A stretch of 64,000 nucleotides of DNA. Source: Streptomyces sp. R21 (GTDB lineage: Bacteria > Actinomycetota > Actinomycetes > Streptomycetales > Streptomycetaceae). The number at the start of each line of letters is the position of its first letter. The stretch's first letter is position 1. The position numbers and the translations under genes were made by a program. The stretch is from NCBI RefSeq assembly GCF_041051975.1, contig NZ_CP163435.1, positions 558,001 to 622,000 on the forward strand. Reading direction: 5' to 3'. The notes beneath the pieces are model-generated. The model did not search any database and was not told where the DNA came from. It saw only the letters and a program-made list of their open reading frames with translations. Positions 26,030-34,711 of this stretch are shown piece after piece.

Positions 26030-26551
26030 GCGCCACCCTCCGGTCCGCCAAAAAGCACCTCGGCGGCGACCCTCCCGCTCCCGGACCAGATCGAACGTCT
26101 CTGGAGTGCGCAGCCACTGGATCTGCAGGCCGTCCATCATCGCCACGATGTGCCGGGCGAGGGAGTCCGGGTCGTCGCTGAGACCCTTGGCCAGGGACGC
26201 GAAGGCAGCTGTCGCCTGCCTTTGCCGCTTGGTGAAGTAGGAGTGCGCGGGATGGCTCGGGCTCAACGACTCGGCCTCGAGCACCGTGAACAGCCGTACG
26301 ATCTCCGGCTGTTCCGCATTGCGCCGCATCGTCGCCGCGCACAACTGCCTGAGGCCGACTCCGTCGGGGCCGTCGACGGACCACTCGTCCGGCACCTCGT
26401 GCTCACCGACACCGAGTTGCGCGCGAAGCGACCGGGCGTCCTCGACATCCCGGTGTTCCAGCACGGCGATGAGCAGGCCGGCCTTGGAACTGACATGACG
26501 CAGCACCCCGGGAACGGTCAGTCCGCACCGGTCGGCGACATAGCAGAGCGG
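26030..26551 (-). pseudogene. TetR family regulator lacking its N-terminal DNA-binding start
   Basis: The minus-strand frame begins YVADRCGLTVPGVLRHVSSKAGLLIAVLEHRDVED, the second half of a TetR HTH. It continues into a typical ligand domain (QLCAATMRRNAEQPEIVRLFTVLEAESLSPSHPAHSYFTKRQ). Helix 1 and the start codon are missing: the homology stops at about 26551, exactly at one arm of a perfect 25-bp palindrome shared with the lectin fragment. The gene's own end drifts into unrelated sequence near 26030. It is a relic created by the same rearrangement. Confidence 0.7.
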
Positions 26552-26615
26552 CCGCAGTCCCACAGTTGGACCGGGGCACGGCCGACGGCACCCCGGTCCA
26601 ACTGTGGGACTGCGG
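26552..26615. repeat. 25-bp perfect inverted repeat with 14-nt loop at a gene junction
   Basis: Arms 26552-26576 and 26591-26615 are perfect reverse complements (core CCCACAGTTGGACCGGGG). The right arm is coding sequence of the ricin-type lectin (PVQLWDCG), so the left arm is an inverted copy of it attached to the TetR fragment. This looks like a fold-back or template-switch scar, not a transcription terminator. Confidence 0.75.
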
Positions 26616-26907
26616 AACCGACTGGAACCAGAAGTGGACGCGGACCGGCGCCACCCTCGTCAACCCGCACTCCGGCAAGTGCCTCGACGTGGCCGCCGGT
26701 TCCACGGCCAACGGCGCCAAGGTGCAGCTCTGGTCGTGCAACGGCACAGGCGCGCAGCAGTGGCAGTTCAACGCCAACGGCACCGTCACCAACCCCCGGT
26801 CCGGCAAGTGCCTGGACGCCGGCAGCTCCGCCAACGGCGCGCTCCTGCAGATATGGGACTGCTACGGCGGTGGTACGCAGCCCAACCAGGTCTGGACCCT
26901 GAACTAG
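26566..26907 (+). pseudogene. ricin-type (CBM13) lectin domain fragment
   Basis: About 110 residues contain ricin-B repeats: VQLWDCGTDWNQKW, LVNPHSGKCLDVAAGSTANGAKVQLWSCNGTGAQQWQF and a third repeat ending PNQVWTLN-stop. These modules sit at the C-terminus of secreted glycoside hydrolases. Here the catalytic part and signal peptide are gone and the frame begins inside the palindrome at 26566 without a proper start. It is the 3' remnant of a secreted carbohydrate-binding protein. Confidence 0.75.
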
Positions 26908-26954
26908 CGCCACCGCGGCGCGGCAACACTCTGAGCCGGAGACGCACGACCATG

Positions 26955-27001
26955 CTGCCGCCTGCGGCCGCACCACCGGATGGCGCGGCCGCAGGCGGCA
27001 G
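26955..27001 (+). terminator. strong hairpin after the lectin fragment
   Basis: Perfect 17-bp GC-rich arms (CTGCCGCCTGCGGCCGC and its complement) with a 13-nt loop, 48 nt after the lectin stop. It probably terminated the former glycoside hydrolase transcript. The remaining 27002-27321 contains no gene I can support; it holds the promoter region of the metallopeptidase. Confidence 0.7.
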
Positions 27002-27321
27002 CTCCCACACCCCCGTCATTCACGCCGCAGTCATGCCGCCGACCATGGGGCCGCCGCCTCCCCGCTGCAGGCACGGACGGAAACCCGCGGGCCGATCCCC
27101 CTTCCGGAACGCGAGCAGTTTTACCCGCCCCTGATGGCATGTTCCGGTCATGTCTGTCAGGATTCCGGCAGCCGTCGACCTGACCCAGGGGACACGGCTG
27201 AAATCTCACCTCGCGATCGCCCCAGCGATGCGCGCAACCCGCGGCTGTCCACCGGCGCACCCAAGCCGGCCGGGCGGCCACCGAGCAGGCCGGAATCCCG
27301 GCCGCCTCAAAGGAGTTACGT

Positions 27322-29181
27322 GTGAGACCGACCCCCCACAAGACCCTCGCCGCGACCGCACTCGCCGTCGCCGCGTTGGCAGCCGCCCTGCTCCCCGCCA
27401 CCCCGGCCGCAGCCGCGCCGCCCACCCTCCCGGTGGCCGCCGCGTGCACGCCGACCCAGGTGGTCTCCAACGGCGGTTTCGAAAGCGGGACTTCGCCCTG
27501 GAGTCAGTCCTCGACCGGCATCATCACCAACCGCACCGGCCAGACCGCCCACGGCGGCACCAGCTTCGCGTGGCTGGACGGCACCGGCGGTACGCACACC
27601 GACACGCTCTCCCAGAGCGTCACCATCCCGTCCGGGTGCAGCGCCGCCACTCTCACCTTCTGGCTGCACATCGACACCGCCGAGACGACCTCGTCCACCG
27701 CGTACGACAAGATGACGGCGAAGATCGGCAGCACGACACTGGCGACGTACTCGAACCTCAACAAGAACACCGGGTACGTGCAGAAGTCGTTCGACGTGTC
27801 GTCGTTCGCGGGCCAGACCGTCACCGTCGCCTTCACCGGCACCGAGGACTCCAGCCTCCAGACCAGCTTCGTCCTCGATGACATCGCCCTCGACACCTCC
27901 GGCGGCACGACCCCGCCCCCGGACTCCACGCGTACGCCCGCGGCACCGTCGTACACGGTCAACCTGACCAGCAACACGAGCGGGACCGTGTGGAACGGCC
28001 ACGAGAGCGCGACCTTCACCAACGCCTCCTCCACCGCGCTCAGCGAGGTCTATCTGAGGCTGTGGGACAACTACCACGGCACCTGCTCCGCGATGCCGAT
28101 CACGGTCAGCAACGTCACCGGTGGCACCGCGGGTTCGCTCTCGGTGGGCTGCACGGCGCTCCAGATCTCGTTGCCGACGCCACTGGCGCAGGGGCAGAGC
28201 ACGACGATCGGCTTCGACCTCGGGATCACCGTTCCCAGCGGCGCCGACCGTTTCGGCCACGACGGGGCCTTCAGCTTCATCGGCAACGCCCTGCCCGTGC
28301 TCGCCGTCAAGGACGCGGCGGGCTGGCACCTGGATCCGTACACCAACAACGGCGAGTCGTTCTACTCACTGGCCGCCGACTTCAAGGTGACGCTCGACCA
28401 CCCGAGCACCCTGCTGGTCCCGGCCACCGGCACCTCGGTCGACACCCCCGGATCCAGCGGGCGCACCGTCACAACAGCCACCGCGTCCAAGGTGCGTGAC
28501 TTCGCGTGGGGCGCCGGTCCCTTCACCAAGATCTCCGGCACCTCGACGGCCGGCACCCCGATCAACATCTACTCCGTCTCGGGCATCACCTCGTCCGACG
28601 CCCAGTCGATGCTCAGCACCGCCAAGACCGCCGTGGACGCCCACGCGGCGCGGTTCGGCGCCTACCCGTACGGCGAGTTGGACGCCGTGATCGACAACAA
28701 CTACTGGTTCGGCGGCATGGAGTACCCCGGGTTCGTCCTCGACCTGGTGAGCACCACGGCTCTCACCCACGAGATCGGTCACCAGTGGTGGTACGGCATC
28801 GTCGGCGACGACGAGTACAACAGCCCCTGGCTGGACGAGGCGTTCACGGACTACTCCACCGACCTGGCCCTGGGCAAGACCGGCACCAGCTGCTGGAGCA
28901 GCGTCTCGTGGGCCTCGACGGCGGAGAAGATCACCAACTCGATGGCCTACTGGGATGCCCACTCGTCCCGGTACTCCACCGTCGTCTACGGCTACGGCAA
29001 GTGCGCCCTGCACGACCTGAGGCGCGTCCTCGGCGACACCGCGATGGCCAAACTCCTGAAGGACTACGCCACTTCACACTGGTACGGCGTATCGACCACG
29101 GCCGAGTTCAAGGCAGCCGCCCAGGCCGCCACGACCACGGACCTGACCTCCTTCTGGACCACGCACCGCATCGACGGCTGA
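27322..29181 (+). CDS. secreted M1-family zinc metallopeptidase with N-terminal carbohydrate-binding-like domain
   Basis: This 619-residue protein starts at GTG 27322, with AAGGAG 7 nt upstream. A signal peptide (about 32 residues, ending ATPAAAA) is followed by a beta-sandwich module (VVSNGGFESGTSPWSQSSTG to LDDIALDTS, about 45-195), then an aminopeptidase-N-like domain. GGMEYP near 463, HEIGHQWW near 483 (two zinc ligands and catalytic Glu) and the third ligand in WLDEAFTDY near 507 are all present. It should be an active extracellular peptidase. It ends in a hairpin at 29191. Known Streptomyces relatives are exported M1 peptidases. Confidence 0.9.
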   Translation: MRPTPHKTLAATALAVAALAAALLPATPAAAAPPTLPVAAACTPTQVVSNGGFESGTSPWSQSSTGIITNRTGQTAHGGTSFAWLDGTGGTHTDTLSQSVTIPSGCSAATLTFWLHIDTAETTSSTAYDKMTAKIGSTTLATYSNLNKNTGYVQKSFDVSSFAGQTVTVAFTGTEDSSLQTSFVLDDIALDTSGGTTPPPDSTRTPAAPSYTVNLTSNTSGTVWNGHESATFTNASSTALSEVYLRLWDNYHGTCSAMPITVSNVTGGTAGSLSVGCTALQISLPTPLAQGQSTTIGFDLGITVPSGADRFGHDGAFSFIGNALPVLAVKDAAGWHLDPYTNNGESFYSLAADFKVTLDHPSTLLVPATGTSVDTPGSSGRTVTTATASKVRDFAWGAGPFTKISGTSTAGTPINIYSVSGITSSDAQSMLSTAKTAVDAHAARFGAYPYGELDAVIDNNYWFGGMEYPGFVLDLVSTTALTHEIGHQWWYGIVGDDEYNSPWLDEAFTDYSTDLALGKTGTSCWSSVSWASTAEKITNSMAYWDAHSSRYSTVVYGYGKCALHDLRRVLGDTAMAKLLKDYATSHWYGVSTTAEFKAAAQAATTTDLTSFWTTHRIDG

Positions 29182-29190
29182 CGTGACGTC

Positions 29191-29234
29191 GGTTCGCCGC
29201 GGTGGGCACGGCCACACATCACCCGCGGCGAACC
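29191..29234. terminator. bidirectional hairpin between convergent genes
   Basis: Arms GGTTCGCCGCGG (29191-29202) and CCGCGGCGAACC (29223-29234) lie between the metallopeptidase stop and the convergent methyltransferase stop. The placement fits a shared terminator, although the 20-nt loop is long. Confidence 0.6.
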
Positions 29235-29275
29235 GATGACCGGATGAATCCCGGCAGCAATCCCTGCCACCGTCC

Positions 29276-29947
29276 TCAGCAGGGGCTGTAGTGCGAGCCG
29301 ACCGCAGGCTGGCCCGTGTAGTTCGGGCCGGCGCCCGGGTCGGCGCCGACATAACCGAGCGGAAGCACCACCTGTCGCGCACCTTCGAGCGTGAGCCGGT
29401 GGTGGCGGGCGCTGTAGCGGAATCCGGCCGTGCGCAGTGCGGCCACGGCGGCCCGCCCGGCCGGTGAGCCGTCGGCCCATCGGACCGAGTCGGGGTCGAA
29501 GTGCGCGAGCAGCAGCCCGTCGGGAGCGAGCCAGGACGCGGCCCGGACCAGCAGGCCGAGTTGGTCGCCGACATAGTGCAGGCCGTGCACACACGTGATG
29601 AGGTCGTACGTCCGTTGCGGCGCCCAACTCGCGACCGACGCGACGACTTCCTCCAGCGTGGGCGGTGCCGGCACGGGGACGAGCGGTCCCACGAGATCGA
29701 CGGCGGTGAGCACCGCGTCGGCGGGCAGGGCGGTCGCCGCCTCGCGCAGGGCGCGCCCTTCGCCGCTGCACAGGTCGAGCCACGACGGGGCGGCCGGGCG
29801 GGCCGACAAGTGGGCGAGGGGGTCGAGGCCCAGCTCACGGGCGTAGCTGTTCACCCCGGCCAGTCCGCGCCCGCGGTTCATCGTGTTGTTGGCGACCACG
29901 GAGGTGCGCTCCAGCTCGCTCGCCGAGACCAGTTGAGGCGTCGTCAT
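29276..29947 (-). CDS. class I SAM-dependent methyltransferase
   Basis: This 223-residue protein has the Rossmann methyltransferase motifs: motif I SWLDLCSGEGRALREAA near residue 55-70, an acidic end of strand 2 (AVDLVG), motif IV YDLITCVHGLHYVGD, and post-motif DGLLLAHFDPDSVRW. ATG 29947 begins MTTPQLVSASELERTS. The substrate is unknown. It is divergent from the SWIM/vWA/MoxR operon across about 200 bp and convergent with the metallopeptidase. The length is typical for small-molecule methyltransferases. Confidence 0.83.
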   Translation of the reverse strand: MTTPQLVSASELERTSVVANNTMNRGRGLAGVNSYARELGLDPLAHLSARPAAPSWLDLCSGEGRALREAATALPADAVLTAVDLVGPLVPVPAPPTLEEVVASVASWAPQRTYDLITCVHGLHYVGDQLGLLVRAASWLAPDGLLLAHFDPDSVRWADGSPAGRAAVAALRTAGFRYSARHHRLTLEGARQVVLPLGYVGADPGAGPNYTGQPAVGSHYSPC

Positions 29948-30150
29948 CAGCCCATTGTCCTGGAGCAGCCGGGAGCTCGGTTGCCGCCGGCCGGCGCCGC
30001 AGCACCGCTGATCGGCCGGACTTCAGGCGCGCGCCGCGGATGCGCCTCACCTCCCGCGCGCCGCCGTCCATGACGGAGATCGGCGTTGTCAGTGGTCGCC
30101 ACTATGTTCAGTCGTGTCCCGCCGCTGTGGTGTGGAAGCCCTTCTGGTGC

Positions 30151-32091
30151 ATGGGAGATGGTGCGTTGTCGGATTGGGAGAGGTCGAGTGCGGCGCGGGT
30201 GATACCGCCCGCGCGGCCGCGCAAGCTGGGCAAGGTTCCGTTCGTCGAACTGGCCGACGGGCGCCTGCAGGGAGTGGTGTCCAGCGGGTCGGACATCGAG
30301 CGGGTGTATGTGTCGTCGATCGCGGCGGCTACGTACGCGTTCGCTTGCAGCACCAACAACAACCGCCCCTGCGGCGGCGCGCGCGGCGGGTTCTGCAATC
30401 ACATCCGGGCCCTGATCAACGAGGCGGTGCTGCAGTACGGCGTCGAGCGCGTCGCCCGTTACCTGAGGGTCGAGGTCGTGGGCGACGAGTCGAACGCGGG
30501 GACCCTTACGGCCGAGATGCTCAACACCCGCCCGGCGCAGGCGGACGCCAAGGCCGCCGCGCCGGTCTTCAGCCGGTTCCTGCGCCACCTCGCCTACCTC
30601 GAACTCGCCCCCACCACCGCCCCGTTGCCGGAGATGCAGTGGTTTCCGACGAGAGCGGTGGCCATGGGGGTCCCTCCGCGCGAGCTCGATTCGAGCGTGG
30701 GGGAACGCATCGGCCTGCTCTCCCAAACCGTCGAGGGACTCGACGAGGCACTCGCTGCCGTCGACGCGTTCGACCAGGCCCTCGTCACCGGCCTGCTCCG
30801 TCCTCAGCCCGCCCAGGCCGCCGGGCTCGCCGCGTTCGCCCACGCCGTCACCGGGACGCCGCTGGCCGCCAAGGTCACGGAGGCGGCCGAGAAGGCGGCG
30901 GCCGGAGCCGCGCGTGAGGACCACTTCGTCGCCCTGGCCGCTGCCCGCACCGCACTCCTCGGCTCCGTCCACGACGCGCTGATCAGCCGCGTCGCAGAGG
31001 CGACCGGACGGTCTCTCGATCAGGCGCCGGGGCCGGGACGTGGCGGACAGCAGGCGGTGAACCTGCTTGTGGCCGCCCGCTCCTGGCTGTCCGATCTGGC
31101 GCGCTCGGGTTGGCAGGGCATCGACCATGACGTGGTCTCCGCATCGGCGCAGGTGGTCTCCGCGATGCTGCCGGATCCGGATCTGCGGCGTCTGGCGACG
31201 CTCCTGGACGGGTTCGCCGCCGAACTCGCGGCGTCCTGCCCGGGCGCGTCCCTGGAGCACATCCCGGCGCGCCGGTGGGCCGACCTGTGGTCGCGCGCGA
31301 TGCTGCTGACGCTGCCCGGCGCAAGCGACGCGTCCGCGGTCGGAACGGCCACCGGTCGCCTGCTGCCCCTCGGTGTCGACCTGCACGAGCACGCGACCGC
31401 CGCGCAGGCCCAGGTCCACGCGGTGTTCGAGCCCGCCGACGGCACCACGCCCCGCCTGGTGCGTGCGAGTGTCTCCGCGCCGAAGCCGGACACGGTCGTC
31501 GGAGCCGGAGTCTGGCAGCTGCTGCGCCCGCACATGTCGCTGCTGACGGCCGTCGGCGAAGGCCGCGCGATGGATCTCACGGACATGCCGATCACCGCGG
31601 AGGGCGACCTGATCTGGAGCGACGGGCAAGCCCGCACCGGCGAAGCGGCCGACGCCTTCACCACCGCCCGAGTCGTCCTGCCCACCGCCACCGCCTCGGC
31701 GACCGCGCCCCTGGACCGGCACCCCGCGCGCATCGCCGTACCGGTGTTCCTGGAGAGCTACGCCTCCCGAGGAGACGACGACGCCCTGACGTTCAGCATC
31801 GCCGGACACCACCTGTCCGTCGACGCCGACCGCATTCCGGCCGCCGGACCGCTCACGTCCCAGGCCGTCGCGGCGTCGAGCACGTGCATCGGCCTGGTCC
31901 GCTGGGACGACGGGGCGTTCACCGTCCAGCCGCTCGCCGTGGAAACCACCGTACGGAAGAAGGCAGTCGCGATCCATGCCGGGGCGTGGGCCGGGGGCAC
32001 TACGGACAAGGCCGGTGTCAAAGCCGAGAAGGCCGCCACGGACGCCGTGGCGGTGCTGCGCGAGCGTGCCGGAAGGCTGTTGCGGAAATGA
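30151..32091 (+). CDS. SWIM-zinc-finger-like protein, first gene of the MoxR/vWA operon
   Basis: This protein has about 646 residues. Near the N-terminus KLGKVPFVELADGRLQGVVSSGSDIERVYVSS is followed by a Cys-rich segment CSTNNNRPCGGARGGFCNHI, which fits a variant SWIM zinc finger (C, C, CxH). The long remainder is helical and Ala-rich with no enzyme motif, then a beta-rich C-terminal part. ATG 30151 is the best start I see, but it lacks a clear ribosome binding site. Its TGA overlaps the vWA start (ATGA). SWIM proteins accompany MoxR/vWA operons in actinomycetes, perhaps as nucleic-acid or protein binders. Confidence 0.75.
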   Translation: MGDGALSDWERSSAARVIPPARPRKLGKVPFVELADGRLQGVVSSGSDIERVYVSSIAAATYAFACSTNNNRPCGGARGGFCNHIRALINEAVLQYGVERVARYLRVEVVGDESNAGTLTAEMLNTRPAQADAKAAAPVFSRFLRHLAYLELAPTTAPLPEMQWFPTRAVAMGVPPRELDSSVGERIGLLSQTVEGLDEALAAVDAFDQALVTGLLRPQPAQAAGLAAFAHAVTGTPLAAKVTEAAEKAAAGAAREDHFVALAAARTALLGSVHDALISRVAEATGRSLDQAPGPGRGGQQAVNLLVAARSWLSDLARSGWQGIDHDVVSASAQVVSAMLPDPDLRRLATLLDGFAAELAASCPGASLEHIPARRWADLWSRAMLLTLPGASDASAVGTATGRLLPLGVDLHEHATAAQAQVHAVFEPADGTTPRLVRASVSAPKPDTVVGAGVWQLLRPHMSLLTAVGEGRAMDLTDMPITAEGDLIWSDGQARTGEAADAFTTARVVLPTATASATAPLDRHPARIAVPVFLESYASRGDDDALTFSIAGHHLSVDADRIPAAGPLTSQAVAASSTCIGLVRWDDGAFTVQPLAVETTVRKKAVAIHAGAWAGGTTDKAGVKAEKAATDAVAVLRERAGRLLRK

Positions 32092-33524
32092 CCGATCCGA
32101 CGACCGAAGAGAGTCCCGAGGCGGCCTCCCAGGACAACCGCCGTCAGGTCCTGTACTGGCGGCTCCTCGCCCGCCTCTTCGACCCCGAGGAGCAGGCGAC
32201 GCTGGAATCGGCGAGCCTCGCCGTCGTCGAGGACATCGGCCTGCCGCCCGCGCTGCTGGACCCGGGGGCCTCCGTCGACTCGATCGTGCAGCGACACCCC
32301 GACCTGGCGGCCGAGTTCGACGGCCTGATGGTGCCCGAGCCCGCATCGGACGACGACGGCGACCGCGACGGCGGCCGGGACCGTGCCGCGGAGGTGCGGC
32401 GCGCGGCGCTCGTATCCAAGGTGCTGCTCAACGTCTTCGCCTCCGGCTCCGGCACGGTCAGCGCCGGGCAGTTGTCGCGCTGGCAGTCCGACGCGGGCTG
32501 GCTGGAGCGTGCGCTCGGCTGCAAGCCCGGGGAACTGCGCGGCGGTCGCGGTGCGGGAGGCGCCGGGGGCCGCGGAGTCAGTCCGACCGGCACCGGCGGC
32601 CGCGGTACGACACCCGACCTCAGCCGGCTGATCCCGGCGATCGGCCCGGAACTCGGCGCCATCGAGGCCGACCTCGTCAAGCGGATGCACCTGCGTGAAG
32701 TGCTCGCCGATCCCAAGCTGGCCGCGCAGCTGACCCCGAGCATGTCGCTGATCGAGCAGCTGCTGCGCGACAAGAACAACCTGTCCGGCGTGGCCCTGGC
32801 CAACGCCAAGGCCCTGATCCGGCGTTTCGTCGACGAGGTCGCCGAAGTGCTGCGCACCCAGGTGGAGAAGGCCACGGTCGGCGCCATCGACCGCTCGATC
32901 CCGCCCAAGCGGGTGTTCCGCAACCTGGACCTCGACCGCACGATCTGGAAGAACCTCACCAACTGGAGCCCCGAAGAGGAGCGGCTGTACGTCGACCGCC
33001 TCTACTACCGGCACACCGCCCGCAAGACGACGCCCCAGCGGCTCATCGTGGTCGTCGACCAGTCGGGCTCCATGGTCGACTCGATGGTCAACTGCACCAT
33101 CCTGGCGTCGATCTTCGCCGGGCTCCCCAAGGTGGACGTCCACCTGATCGCGTACGACACCCAGGCGCTCGACCTCACACCGTGGGTGCACGACCCCTTC
33201 GAGACGCTGCTGCGCACGAACCTCGGCGGCGGCACCGACGGCACGGTCGCCATGACGCTGGCCCAGCCGAAGATCGCCGAGCCCCGCAACACCGTCGTGG
33301 TGTGGATCTCCGACTTCTACGAATGGCGGACCGAGCCGCTGTTCGAGAGCATGGCCGCCATTCACCGCTCGGGCGCCAAGTTCATCCCGGTCGGCTCGAT
33401 CACCAGCTCCGGCCGCGGCAGCGTGAACCCCTGGTTCCGCGAGCGCTTCAAGGATCTCGGTACGCCGGTGCTCTCCGGACACATCCGCAAGCTCGTCCAC
33501 GAGCTCAAGACGTTCCTCGCCTAG
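32088..33524 (+). CDS. von Willebrand factor A domain protein
   Basis: This 478-residue protein has a helical N-terminal half with a Gly-rich linker (GGRGAGGAGGRG). The vWA domain has an intact MIDAS metal site: DQSGSM (DxSxS) at about 324, the Thr in GGGTDGT at about 382, and the Asp in WISDFYEW. ATG 32088 overlaps the upstream stop by 4 nt. vWA proteins pair with MoxR AAA+ ATPases as substrate adaptors or metal-dependent binders. The next gene, 75 nt later, is that ATPase. Confidence 0.88.
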   Translation: MTDPTTEESPEAASQDNRRQVLYWRLLARLFDPEEQATLESASLAVVEDIGLPPALLDPGASVDSIVQRHPDLAAEFDGLMVPEPASDDDGDRDGGRDRAAEVRRAALVSKVLLNVFASGSGTVSAGQLSRWQSDAGWLERALGCKPGELRGGRGAGGAGGRGVSPTGTGGRGTTPDLSRLIPAIGPELGAIEADLVKRMHLREVLADPKLAAQLTPSMSLIEQLLRDKNNLSGVALANAKALIRRFVDEVAEVLRTQVEKATVGAIDRSIPPKRVFRNLDLDRTIWKNLTNWSPEEERLYVDRLYYRHTARKTTPQRLIVVVDQSGSMVDSMVNCTILASIFAGLPKVDVHLIAYDTQALDLTPWVHDPFETLLRTNLGGGTDGTVAMTLAQPKIAEPRNTVVVWISDFYEWRTEPLFESMAAIHRSGAKFIPVGSITSSGRGSVNPWFRERFKDLGTPVLSGHIRKLVHELKTFLA

Positions 33525-33598
33525 GACTTCACCGCTGCGATGTCGCGTCAGACATCGATTCAGACTCCTTTTCAGATGCTGCTCAGAAAGGCCCTGAC

Positions 33599-34711
33599 AT
33601 GTCCGAGCTGTTGCGCGCCCCCGCAGAGATCAAGTACGCCGAGGAGCTGGACTGGCTGGAGTCCGTCGACGACGGTCCCAAGCCGTTCTCGTGGCGTCTG
33701 TCGCCGAAGATGGTCCGCCTGTTCATCCTCGGGTCCGAGCGCTCCGACGGTCTCGACCGGGAGATCTCGCAGAAGTGGTTCGGCGACCGCAGCTTCGTCG
33801 AACGCTCCATCGTCACGCTCGCTTCCGACCGTGGCCTGCTGCTGATCGGTGACCCGGGAACCGGCAAGAGCTGGCTGGCCGAGCTGCTGTCCGCCGCGAT
33901 CTCCCGCAACTCCACGCTGGTGGTGCAGGGCACGGCCGGCACCACCGAGGACCACATCAAGTACTCCTGGAACGTGTCCATGGTGATCGCCAAGGGCCAG
34001 TCGCGGGAGTCGATGATCCCCTCCCCGATCATGACCGCGATGGAGACCGGCGCGATCGGCCGCTTCGAAGAACTCACCCGCTCCACCAGCGATGTTCAGG
34101 ACGCGCTGATCTCGATCCTGTCGGAGAAGTACATCTCCGTCCCGGAGCTGGACAGCGACAACATCGTCTTCGCCCAGCCCGGCTTCTCGGTCATCGCCAC
34201 CGCCAACAGCCGCGACCGGGGCGTCAACGACCTGTCCTCCGCGCTCAAGCGCCGCTTCAACTTCGTCCGCATCCCGGTGGTGACGAACAAGAAGAGCGAG
34301 GCCGAGATCGTCCGCTTCCGCACCGAGGAACTGCTGCGCCGCCACCAGATCGAGCTGGACGTGCCACCGACGCTGCTCGACGTGCTGCTGCAGAGCTTCG
34401 CCGACCTGCGCGCCTCTGCCGCCGCCGCAGGCAGCGACGACGAGAAGCTGGAGTCCGCGCTGTCCACCGCCGAGCAGATCGGTGTGCTCGAGGACGCGAT
34501 CCTGCACAGCAACTTCTTCGGCGAGCGCGCTCTGACCGCCCACACCCTCGCCTCCTCGCTCGTCGGATCGCTGGCGCGGCGCGAGCCGGAGGACCTGGCC
34601 ATCCTCAACAAGTACCTGCACGGCGTCGTCGAGCCGCGCAGCAACGAAGAGGGCGGGTCCTGGCCGGAGTTCCTGGAGGGCGGTCGCGACGCGATCGCGA
34701 CCCTCTCGTGA
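33599..34711 (+). CDS. MoxR-type AAA+ ATPase
   Basis: This 370-residue protein has Walker A GDPGTGKS at about residue 84-91, a Walker B-like segment RFEELTRSTSDVQDALISILSEK (the usual DE is replaced by EE), sensor 1 VIATANSRDRGVNDLSSALKRRFNFVRIP, and a helical lid. ATG 33599 has AAAGG upstream. The 74-bp gap to the vWA gene is the largest in this operon, so an internal promoter is possible. It should form hexamers that remodel a target delivered by the vWA partner. GTG of the next gene overlaps its stop. Confidence 0.9.
   Translation: MSELLRAPAEIKYAEELDWLESVDDGPKPFSWRLSPKMVRLFILGSERSDGLDREISQKWFGDRSFVERSIVTLASDRGLLLIGDPGTGKSWLAELLSAAISRNSTLVVQGTAGTTEDHIKYSWNVSMVIAKGQSRESMIPSPIMTAMETGAIGRFEELTRSTSDVQDALISILSEKYISVPELDSDNIVFAQPGFSVIATANSRDRGVNDLSSALKRRFNFVRIPVVTNKKSEAEIVRFRTEELLRRHQIELDVPPTLLDVLLQSFADLRASAAAAGSDDEKLESALSTAEQIGVLEDAILHSNFFGERALTAHTLASSLVGSLARREPEDLAILNKYLHGVVEPRSNEEGGSWPEFLEGGRDAIATLS

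Noticed and set aside
26955..27001. The 17-bp-arm hairpin as a second rearrangement palindrome
   Set aside because: Unlike the 26.55-kb palindrome, its arms do not copy neighbouring coding sequence, and it lies just after a stop codon where a terminator is expected.
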